Assembly: GCA_013399305.1 (NCBI GenBank)
Contig: VXAI01000068.1
Location: 609,484-673,483, forward strand
From: Rostratula benghalensis
Taxonomy: Eukaryota > Chordata > Aves > Charadriiformes > Rostratulidae
Length of the DNA: 64,000 bases
Direction: 5' to 3'
Position 1 is the stretch's first letter. Every line of letters begins with the position of its first letter. The position numbers were made by a program, and so were the translations under genes. Shown piece after piece: positions 16,072 to 35,200 of this stretch. Below the pieces are notes generated by a model. That model saw only the letters and a program-made list of their open reading frames with translations, had not been told where the DNA came from and searched no databases.

Positions 16072-17450
16072 GTATTCTAGAACAGTGTCAGTCATTAAGT
16101 ATGTCTGCTTCTCAACTCTGTAATTTGTTAAATCCTTAGAAAGGCATCAGGTAGCAGTAGTTCTTAGAACTGTGTGCAAGGTAATCACTTTATTGCATTT
16201 TCCTAAAGATAACCCACATTGAAATTCATAAATAATTCAAAAATACTAAAAAAAAAAAAAATATTCATTGCACAATACACAACAGAGGGAGATAAAAAGT
16301 GACTATTTCCTGCCGTTTCCCCAAGGAGACTTTGAGGTTCTGTGGTAAACTTAATTATATTTACAGCAGGATGAATAAGCAATTGAATTTCATTCAGGTA
16401 TTTGTTTTCATTTTTGATGGATTTGCTGAGTCTGCACACATGGACTCCTTGTGTTTGCTTGTATGCATGGAGAGCATTCTGAGTCCCAGTTGAAGAAATA
16501 TTTGCATATTGATATTCACACAAAGAAGTTATAGCAGAATAGCTTTGTGCTCGTCCAGGCACCTGGCTCATGAGGTAGATATTCTGAACATAAGCAGTAT
16601 TCAGGGCCCCTGAAGTCAGTAGATACTCCTGTCCCTTCACGACAGCTCTTTATGCTTTACAAAACAAACACACACATGTATATATTTCTACAAATATGTA
16701 TCTAATTATATAGTTTAAAATTTAAAAAAAGATAACACCGCTGTAGAATTTTCAGGAAAACATTTGAATCTGAAAGCAAAGGAGGGCTTCAGTTAATTTG
16801 TGAATATTCATCAAAGATAGGTCTTTGTTTAAGTACATTATTAAAACCAGGTCTGCAAGATTTATTCTAGGGTGAACTGCGTTATCCAGAGCAATGGGGG
16901 ACAGCAGAACTGGGGAAGGAGCCAATTGCCATGGATACTGCAGGTCACGGGATGCGTGTAGTAGTTTGTCCAGCCAGATGACTTGTGTGATATGGACATA
17001 GCTGTGGGAGCTTCTAGATCAAAGCTGACCCTAAACCAATATGGTGAAAATAGCAAATAAGCCCTGCTGGACTAAGTTGTCCAGGTGTGAGTCCACCTAC
17101 CTCGAGTTTTCCTTCATTATTGCATTGTGGTGGTTGGTTTAATGGGACGTTAATATACTATTGATTATACCAGTTATTTTATTATTCAGGAGTTCTAGAA
17201 AAGGACTCAGGAATGAAGATTGCAGTGATAATAGCAGGAATTGAAGACATAAACCTGTAGTTCTAAGCTAAAAGCCTACTCAAAATGTTGTAAGTGCCAT
17301 GACAGAGTATTGCTGACTCCTTCCATGAAGCATACTGTTGATTTTGGAGAATCACCTGTTGCCATTTGTGTAGCTCTTAAGAAGATGCTGGTGGTCTTTT
17401 TAATAGGTTAGTGTGTTAACAGCTGACATCTATTAACTTTACCATCTTAA

Positions 17451-23164
<5,714 letters not shown>

Positions 23165-23263
23165 GCCAGATACATAGGGGGAGGGCCCACTGCATTCAAG
23201 CTTCCACACACAGCTCCATCAATCTACCTAAACTCTGACTTGAAAGGACCACTATCAACAGGG
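23165..23263 (+). CDS. LRP1B: LRP1B exon: 33-residue tail cassette specific to LRP1B
   Basis: This 99-nt exon has phase 0 on both sides and encodes exactly 33 residues (236-268), from ARYIGGG to GPLSTG. An insertion of 33 residues in the tail is the known cytoplasmic difference between LRP1B and LRP1, so this exon is the strongest marker of identity. It contains Tyr238 and Tyr258, Pro/Ser/Thr residues and no known domain. It can be skipped without changing the frame. Splice sites are ACAG at 23161-23164 and GTGAGA at 23264. Confidence 0.95.
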
Positions 23264-25908
<2,645 letters not shown>

Positions 25909-26600
25909 TGTGCTGTAACCTTTTATACTCTGTATAAATGTATAAAATATAAGGATTACTTTTCTATGTACCAACAGTATTATAATTGTTTTGGCATCAG
26001 CATTACCTCTGTTTTTTGTTTGTTTGATTGTTTTCTGGGTTTTTCTTTTGCTGATGACTTTTGACTGACCATTTGTAAGGTATTTTTATGAAAAAGAAAC
26101 TGCACTACGGTACAATTTACAACAATGCTGCTGAAATAACACACCTTTAAATTTGTTAAAATTGCAAACAACATATTCGTTTGTAGCGTGAAAATGAGCA
26201 ATCTATTTTCTATGAACTTTTTTGGTTCTACTTAATCAATGAAGATGGTATCTGCACTTTTTCATTATGTAGTCTGGAAGCTGTAGTACAGTGTGTAACT
26301 TTGTTTATTTGAAATGGTGAAAGAATGATTGAATGGTCTACTCTCTTCTTTGTGCCCATTAGAATTTCTCTTCAGATCCTGATAAAGCTAGATAACTTTT
26401 CACAAACAAACATAACTTGCTTTTAAATTAGCTTTAGGTTGCCAAGAAGTAAACAAGACTATAGAAATGAAACATCTAATGATCTGCATGAACACAATGA
26501 TTATGTTTCAGAAATTCAGTGACTGTACATGATATACTAAACATATATACCATGTAAACAAGCTTTGTATTTATTAAAACCTTATAGAACATAGTAAAGA
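25909..26600 (+). other. LRP1B: LRP1B 3' untranslated region (minimum extent)
   Basis: AT-rich sequence follows the stop codon directly without a splice signal. It has several TGTA motifs and T-rich stretches typical of a 3' UTR. The end is not certain: the nearest plausible poly(A) signal is ATTAAA at 26573-26578, and a canonical AATAAA lies further on at 27137-27142. The real UTR may therefore reach about 27160 or beyond. Confidence 0.6.
26573..26578 (+). terminator. LRP1B: Candidate poly(A) signal ATTAAA
   Basis: ATTAAA is the commonest variant hexamer. It lies 665 bases after the stop and is preceded at about 20 bases by CATGTAAA, containing a TGTA element that favours cleavage-factor binding. 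Downstream GT-rich sequence is weak. It is one of at least two candidates. Confidence 0.4.
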
Positions 26601-27136
26601 TATATCTTGGAAGCTGAAACCTTACTTGCTGTGGGACAAAGCATATGAACTCCAACAGTCCTGTAGGACAGTAGCCACCCTAGAGCACAAGAGGGCATTG
26701 CCTACACATGCATTATATGTTTATTCACTTAATCACATGCATTACTTATGGATTAATAATTCCCCAACACATACCAAGCAGTAGGAAAAAAAACAAACCC
26801 CAAACCTTAAGCACACGCAGAGGATCACAGCATTCAATTTTGACAATCACAAAAAAGTCATATCTGTTTAAGAGATACTCAAGAATACAAAACACAGCAG
26901 TTTCTTTAAACAAGCGAATATAAACTGTGATATTGCTGAGGTAAAACACAACCAAATTGCATATTAGTACAACCTGACCTGAGCCTGAGTTTCAATAATC
27001 TGGGTTAAATAGTAAAATCCAAGTATCAAAAGTGAAAAGCATCAGTATCAGTTTCCAGCACTTGCTCTGACCTGGTCTGCTTTCTGTTGTTGCTAAGAGG
27101 AAAAGTCTGACTCACCTTTTTTTTAATTTTGATGGA

Positions 27137-27142
27137 AATAAA
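27137..27142 (+). terminator. LRP1B: Alternative poly(A) signal AATAAA
   Basis: A canonical AATAAA lies 1.23 kb after the stop and is followed by T-rich sequence (TTTCTTTCAGGTTT) within 20-30 bases. It would produce a longer LRP1B 3' UTR. Confidence 0.35.
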
Positions 27143-30100
27143 GGATACAATTTCTTTCAGGTTTGAACTGAATTGAAATATTTTATACATAACTTTAAAG
27201 GCACAAAAGACTTATTCACACATATACTGTGGAGGACTCTTCCTTCCTCTGCTAGACATGACTGACTTTTAGCTATCATAATATATTAACCTAACAGATT
27301 AAATATGTTTGTGGTTGCTCTTTATTCCCTTTGTACAAGCATTACAAAAATAACTGCTGTTTTATAAAAGATTTTTGTTGTACTATTGTGCATGCATACT
27401 ACCTATTTCTAAACTTTGCCATATTGGGGCCTTTATAAAACTCTTGATTTATGTAATACTAGTGCAATTTTGCTTGAACAATGTTATGCATATCATAAAC
27501 TTTTTCAGGTTCTTGTTTAAGTACATTTTTTTAAATTGAACAGTATTTTTCATTTTGGTTATAATAGTCATTTTGCCTATGTTTCTACAATGAAGTGTTA
27601 AATACTTTATAAAGAAATTGTTGACTGATTTATTTAAATGAAAATCTACATACTTAATTCAGTGTGTTGACTAATTTTTAAATTTAACTTGTAAAATGAA
27701 AACTAAAGAGGAGCAAATTGAACGGAAGGAGCATTACTTTGTGATTACTTTTTGGTTAAAATCCTTTTCTTAATGGCAATTTTTGCTTTTTATACTATTT
27801 CTGCTGCAACGATTTTGCAGCTCTGCATGTGTTTGAATAACTTAGGTGTATAGCTGTATATTATGTCAATAGAATTTAAAAATTATTTTATTTTCTATAA
27901 AAATTCTGTAGTAAATAGTTTGCTATCATACAGCTCTGATTCCACAGGTTCTGCCTTTATTCCACTGACCACATCAGAGATGGATTTGGCCCTCCATTTT
28001 TTGCATAAGAGTTGTTATGAGCAGTTGGTCTTTTCAGAAAAATTTCTCTTTATTTTCTGGCTGAGAGTTTCTTGTCTTTAATGCTTTAGATACCTAGAAC
28101 TAAATTTTAACTAGTGAATATAAAAGTAACATGAGTTTGAAATCATGAACTCTTATACTGACCTGATGAAATTTATTTATTGAGATGTATCATGTTTCAT
28201 TTTAGTGAGACATTTTTATTTACTTTACACTTTCTTAAATATAAACTACTTTTTTAAAAAATTAAATGTATCTATTTTCTTAGAAAAGCACAGTTGATGT
28301 CAGTCAACCTATTGGATATTATAGTAGATAAGAATCTGGTGTTAGGTTTATAGGAAGAATTTTGATGGAGATACTGAGCTCTACCACTGCCATGTCTTAA
28401 ACATCTTTAAATTACACATCCGTGTAATAATCCCCAGTGGATTTGTTTTGTTTGGTTTTTACCTAGTTTTTTGGTTCTCCCTAGGAACTGTTTCTCATCA
28501 TATTTAACAGTCCCAGGATCCCTAGGCTCTGTAGCTGTGCAAAATACACAAGGAGCTGGAGGGTGAAAGATGGAGAACACGATGAATAACCTGTACGTGT
28601 ATCCTCATAAGTTCAGTAAAATAATTTTAGGGAGGAAATTCTATAATTTTTTTACAAGGACAAGAAAAAAAATTAACTTTCTGCATTTCCATAGCCTTCT
28701 TGCTGTTATCAGTGCCACAGATTCATGTCTGTTTTAAGTTCACATGAGCTTAGATGGAAAAAATTTGGATAAATGTGCCTGTATCACTGATTAAAACATC
28801 TGTCTCTTCAGGGTATAGTTGCAAGGTTTTTGTGGTTGCTTTCCTGAAGATACTGATGACATTTCCTGTGAAATGCTAGTACTGTGCTATTTCACTGAAT
28901 TCATCAGGGTAAAATTTTTCTTACACAGTACTAATATTTTTTCTTAGCAATGGGAAGTCATTTGTGGGTTCCATAAATAACAGGTATTAAAATTATTCAG
29001 GGAAATGGAACTTCTGATAAATCTAACCCTGAAATACGCCGTTCATTTAATTCATTTAACTCTTAGGCTAAGGAGTGGTTCCAGGTTCTTGGGTGACCAC
29101 GATACAGTTCTATGTATCTTCTTTTTACTTCTATTACCCACATTTTCATTCAATAATAAAAAAAAACCCAACACGTGAGCTTGAAGGGTGAAATGATGTG
29201 CCCCATCCCAAAGTAGGTTCTTAAATTCTCTCTTTGCTGAATGGAGAAACTTTATGCAAGCGTATGGAAAAAAAAAAAAGCATTTGTGCCAAAATTGATG
29301 TGGTTATTTCTAATGGGGTTTTCTTTTCCACAGAGGTTACAGTAGTATATTTACGTATAACAACAGAGCAGTGGAGACTCTGTCTCGTGACAGACCTATT
29401 CTTCTGAGCAAGAGTTTGCATAAACACTACATTACGACAACAAAAAGTTCAAAATGACAAATCGAGATGGATGATGCTTGTTCTACTTTGATTAGTCCTT
29501 TCACACAGCTAAGTTCACCAACGTGAATACAGTCCTGTTGATAAACACACTGGGAGGTGCATCTGAGAATAGGTATTTTGATGTGCATTTTTTAATTGGT
29601 CTTTCACTTCCAAGACAATCATGGGTTTTGATGTTTGCAGAAGGGAAGCTCTGTAGTGGAATGCCTTTAAAACTTCTATCTAACTTTATTATCTATCAGT
29701 AGATTGTGGTGAAGGTCCTAAAATAACAGTTTGTGGTTGTTGTTTTGTTGGTTTTTTTTTTAAATCAAGTTCTTAGTGACCAGAATCAGTCCATCCCTAC
29801 ATGCAACAAAATTTTCTGTAAACGCATTTCAGAGAATCTGTTTCACATAAAAGTGCATAATATATCAGAGTAAGACCAAATATCTTCTCATGCATCCCTT
29901 TTTTTGGAAGATGAGAAGATGATGAAGGAAAGAAATGTCAGTTGATAATAAGATGTCCTGAAGGTAATCAGCCTTAAAAATTAAGGCATTTTTTTCATGT
30001 GGAACAAGCAGACCAACAGTGAATCTTGTCTGTCTAGCCCTGGGCATCTCTGCGAAGATATTGAGGCATTTGGAATTTTTCAGGTCTTAGATGAGCAGAA

Positions 30101-31112
30101 CTATGGCTGATGGAGGGAATGATAATTTATCATCCAATTTCTCTAATTTATCAAGCTCACAATCTCCACATGTGTGAAATATAGATCTGATGAAAATAAA
30201 GGTTTCTAATTTAGTGCCTGTATTGTAAAATGACAAAAAGAGCATCTTTTTGCTTCCCTATGCACATCACTTAGTAGATGTGACTCTCATGACCTCTGAC
30301 AGAGGTCTTCAAAGTAGTACTTGAATAGAGGAAACTCTGCTGGCCTCAAGAGGATGTTGAATGAGTTTTTCTGGGAAAGAAGATAATGATACTTCTACTG
30401 CCACTACTGCTACTAAATCTAATAATGATCCATTTTTGTCAAAAAAAAAGTAATTTTTAAATATCAAGATTTGTACATATACACAATATGTATCGTATCG
30501 GAACTGATGGGTAGTTGCTCTGAGTGAAAACTTATTTTAACAGGTGAGTAGAAAGAAAGGTCTGAAACCGCCATACAACCTCAGGGGATTGCTATTAGGG
30601 TTTTTAAAAGTGAGTGTTCAACCTGGAGGAAAAAAAAACCCAAAAGATTATACAAACTAGTCGCTGATGTTTTATGAATCTTAAATAAACAATTTTGAAC
30701 GTTACAAGAGTTGGCACACCAAAAGATTTTAGAAGAAAACCTGTTGTAGTCAAGCAGTTTCTAACTTGGGTTTCATGTCAGTAATGCCCAGGCAGCAGTC
30801 TTCTGCTACAGAAGTAGGTATGTGGTGATTTGTTAGAGATAAGCAGAATAAGATAAGCATGTGTGGATTTGTGGTGGCACTGACTGAAGAGATGATCTGC
30901 TCAACAGATCAGGGTTCGGCCACCTGAATAGCTCAAAGCTTGGGAAGGGATCACACTTGAGCCTTAGGGAATGGGTTTCCACCTGCATCAACAGCCTGGA
31001 AGTGCTGATGTCTAGATGAGGTGGCCTCAGTGTGTGACCCACACTGAGCTCTGTAACAGGCCAACACCTAAATCAGGCCAGGAGCCTGAACAGTCTTGCT
31101 CTGTCCAAAGAG

Positions 31113-31136
31113 CATGGGGGGGGCATCCCCCCCATG
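31113..31136. other. Perfect 10-bp G/C hairpin
   Basis: CATGGGGGGG (31113-31122) and CCCCCCCATG (31127-31136) are exact reverse complements, separated by GCAT. The structure is very stable on paper. Nothing around it suggests a protein-coding gene or a transcription terminator function. Confidence 0.85.
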
Positions 31137-31828
31137 ATTAAGAGGGTATCATAGTTCAAGGGTGCTGGAGTCCTGGTCTATTAGAAAGACAAGAACAAAC
31201 CTTTGAAGAGCGTGTCATTGCTGGGTTGTGAGGACAGTCACACCTGATAGGGAAGTTGTAGCAGAGAGCATGTCAGATGGAGCTTTTTGTCTTCTGTCCC
31301 AGAACTCATACCCTTCTGGTGGATGATATCACATACTGCCTTTCATGGTGCTTAGAACAGTAACCTTACCTTTGACTGAGAAGTTAACAGTGTCAACTGT
31401 CAGCTCAGGGACTGTTTCCCTGGGTAATTGACTGTATCTGGAGTTGTCTCAGACTCAAGCAAAATGTGTCAGTTCCTGTGATGGTAAGATCAGGTGGTTG
31501 GAGCCCCATTCCCACTTGTGACAGGTCTTGCTCCACCCAGGAGGATGCTCTTCTCCGTTTCAGTGAGCAGTCTGCACCTTCCCCTGAAAAACTGAAGCAG
31601 ATACAGATAAACTAGGTTTCTTGAGGTGTGTTGTCTGTAAGTATGTCACAGCCCCATCCTTCTGTTTTTCACTGACAAGAAACAGTGTGGAATACAGTGA
31701 CTTCATTTGAAAGTAGGAAAATAACTTTTTCTCCTCTTTCTTTTCATGAAATCATAAAAAGCAATATAAAAAAAATATAAAAAAAAGCTTGAACCTGTAC
31801 AGCAAGGGAACATATAGAGAGGAATTCC

Positions 31829-32278
31829 TATGACTGAGGGAACTGGGCATGTTTAGTTTAGAGAAGAGGAGGCTGAGGGCAGACCTCATTGCCCTCTAGA
31901 ACTACCTGAAAGGAGATTGTAGAGAGGTGGGCATTGGCCTCTTCTCACAAGGGAATAATGACAGGACCAGAGGAAATGGTCTGACGTTGCAACAGGGGAG
32001 ATTTATACTGGATATTAGGAAGAATTGCTTTACTGAGAGGGTGGTCAGGCACTGGAATGGCCTGCCCAGGGAGGTGGTTGAGTCACCTTCCCTGAAGGTA
32101 TTTAAGTGGCCCTTCAGGGCATGCTCTAGTGGCTGAGATTGTTGGGTGTGGTGGTGGTTGTTGTGGTGGGGGTTTTTTGTGTGTGGGTGTGTTGGGGGGT
32201 TTGGTTTTGTTAGCTTATGGTTGGACTCAATGATCTGAAAGGTCTCTTCCAACCACGAAGACTCTGTTATTCTGTGAA
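31829..32278 (+). repeat. CR1 LINE 3' fragment
   Basis: This CR1 copy on the + strand has the usual blocks: [18 protein letters not shown] sequence with an internal stop, [16 protein letters not shown] and [14 protein letters not shown]. It ends GGTCTCTTCCAACC followed by an ATTCTGTG-type tail at 32270-32278. Between the pol tail and the 3' end lies a 73-base block of only G and T, unlike normal CR1. The left boundary is approximate. Confidence 0.9.
32139..32211 (+). repeat. G/T-only block inside CR1
   Basis: All 73 bases are G or T, with GTGGTGG units and G runs of five and six. It replaces the CR1 segment that normally lies before the TTGGACTC motif, which suggests local expansion after insertion. 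Confidence 0.85.
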
Positions 32279-35200
32279 CTCGATCCTCTTCCTGTAGTGT
32301 TTGTGTATAAACGTGCTTCCAGTGCAAGTGTAGGTATAGGCAGAATATTTTAAAGAAGAGCAGTGCCAGGTAAGTGACCTTTCTTTCCAGAGAGGATTTT
32401 TGTTGTTGTTAGATGCAATGCATGTGTCCCAGCCCACGTTTTGCTGGAACGGGTGTCTAAAGTGGTTTCCTGCCTGTGTATCTGAGGGAATCTTGAGTTT
32501 TCCCCAAGATACCACGGTGATCACTGCTGCATGGTGTCTGACAGCAGCAGCATGCTGCTAACTCAGTCTGTATGTCCTCTAAGGTTGGAAAATGGCATTA
32601 GATAGGTCGTAGGTGGCCCTTCTTACTGGGATATGTGCTTCCTGGTGAATGCGTACGAGTCCTGAATTTCAGACAGTGGATCCAGGGTTGGCAAGTGTGA
32701 AGCACAACAAATAGACCTTTTCTGCAATTATATCCTGCTACTATGAATTTAAAATAGGGAAGAAAAAAAAAAAAGCCAAGAAAAACAAACCCCAGGATTT
32801 TTATCTGTTGATTCTGAAGTCCACATCTTCTTAAGAGGTCTGGTGTTAATTGTGTAGCTGATGTCCTGGTCCGGAACTTGCTGCCGTGTAGTTATCAAAC
32901 CTCGTCTCCTGTGGGAGCTAGCTCCCATAGCCTATGGGAATCAGATAAATATTTTGAAAGCTTTAAAATTATTGGATGGAGGAGCTCAGTATCAACAGGG
33001 GAGCTGCCCAACAGAATGTCTGTGCACATGGTGGAATGTGACATGAAAATAAATATTTTGAAATCAGAACCTCAAACTGGTGGACGTATAAAGTGTAGCA
33101 GCTGGAGTCACGTTATTATTTTGAGTTGATAGAGGTCCGTAACCAAGTTTCTTTTTGAAAAAAGCAATGCTTGGATAACGTTCCCATGTGCTGGGAGGGA
33201 GTCTGCCACGTCTTGTAACAATATATCAGAAGAGATGTCCTCTTATCTATAGATTTATGAGATTAAAGGGGGATGGGAGGTCTCTTGTGCAGTGGATTAA
33301 GGCTGCCCTTCTCCAGGCATGTCCATAGCTCCTGACATCTCTCCTCTTCTCCCACACCTCCCAAAAAATGTAATGTCTGCAAATCTTGTGCTTGTGTGTA
33401 GGCTCGTAAATGCTTTACTTTAAAATTCTGATCATATTTGTTGCTTTTCATAGCAGGAGGAGTGCAGCATCCAGGCAGTAGTAGTAGTCATTGGCCAATG
33501 ACTCCTCCACTGATCAGAAGCCATTTGGTGAAGTAGCATAAGGTACAAAGCTATGCAGTGCTGCACTGCTGTCCTTACTGCAGGAGTCACAATATTCCAA
33601 TTATAAATCCCTGATAGTCATTTAAACATCTTTTATTGAGCAAGACTATACCAGGATGCTTTGTACAGCATAATCAGAGTCGCTGTGTGGTGAAAGCCGT
33701 GCTGCACCTGAGCTCCCCAAGGCTGGTCAGCAGCCCCTGCTTCCCCAGGCTGGAGAACCCGTGATCTTTTGGTGGCCTTTCGACGGGCTGTGGTGAGCTA
33801 CACTGGTTCAAACAAAAAAAAACCCAAAACCCAAACAACTGGTATCTATCATGTAGGGTTGTGCAGTTCAATAGGCAGTCTGAAAATAGTTCTGTCATAA
33901 AAAGACAGTGACCTTCTTCAGGTTCTGTCTGTGTGTGCATGATTGGGTTCATGCGTTGTTGCTGCCCTGATGTGTCTTGTCTGACCCTTCAGAAGATGTT
34001 AAGCCTTTGTGAGAGATGCGTGAGGATTTTCTGCATACATTTAGCTATTCTAATCATCTTGAAATTCCTGAAGTCTTAATAGTTCATTGCCCTGAACAGC
34101 ATTTTAATGTAAATCATTCTGCAATTGTAGATTTAATGCTTTGTTTTTAAATTTGTTTCCTATATTGCAGAATCAGGCATCTTTTCCCCCTTTTCTTAAT
34201 GAACATGGATAACATAAATTATAATTAAAAGACTAATTTGAGATTGCAGTTATATATACCACCCAAGTTGTATCTGACAGTATCAGGTTGTCCTTTTTTC
34301 TCCTTAAAATTAAAACATTAATGTAGCTTTCAATGATAGGTACTAAAACATCTTTATAAATATTTGAAAAGACGCTGTTCAGTGAACTGTGCAAGACAGG
34401 AGGCTGACCTCCCACAACTAATTAATTATCACAATCAGAGGAACTCCAGACAAAGTACCCTCTCCAGCAATTTGAAAGCTAATTAACATTCATGTCTCGT
34501 AAAAGTCACTTGACTTCCAATTATGATTAAATATGCAAGGTCACCGGGACACAGCAAGTGGAAGAGCTGAAAGTAATCCCCTCGTACTGTGGTGACAGTT
34601 AAAAAGCAGTGTCATGCACTGAAGGACTGCGCTAGAAATGTGGATTACACGTCATTGTGTACCATTTTGTACCATTGTGCCGAGTGGGGACACCACCAGC
34701 ATCACCAGTGTTTGGGGCCCTGCTTCTGTAGATCAGCAAAATGCTTAACAGGTTGTTTTGCTGAGCTTTTTTTATTCCAAAACTGGAAAGTTACAGTTGT
34801 CCATAGTCTTAACCAAAATATTTTTCTGCCCAACTTTAAAAATATCTGTCAAACTGTAGGACTGCTCCCCTTGTGCATTTTACTATGAAATGAGGAAGTG
34901 TTAAAGGATTGAACAGCATTTCTACTCACTGAATAGTCCTAATTAATCACACATGACTGGACCATACTGCTCTTTGTTATGGAATATCAGAAATGGAACA
35001 AACAGTGTTACATTGCTTTGAAGGTAGTATGATCAGTAGGGCACCTCCTTTTTTTCATGCTAAGAAAGAAGTTCATACATCCATTAGCATTTGTGTCTAC
35101 TGCTGTATTTTAAACTGAGAATAACATATTTCAATATATGAAAATAACTTAAAATAATTTTCTTCTCATATCTTATAACAATTTTCAAAAATGTATTTTT

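Larger units (their letters stand above)
26601..31828 (+). other. Sequence after LRP1B without a supported gene
   Basis: This 5.2-kb stretch is AT-rich and mostly unique. Its first part may be distal 3' UTR. AATAAA also occurs at 29155-29160, followed by an A run. From about 30780 it becomes less AT-rich and carries the short perfect hairpin at 31113-31136. No CR1 copy or coding signal was recognised. Confidence 0.6.

Noticed and set aside
16053..16090. Poly(T) followed by TTCTAG as a possible splice acceptor
   Set aside because: No EGF or other coding sequence follows in any frame, and the flanking LRP1B exons already join in phase.
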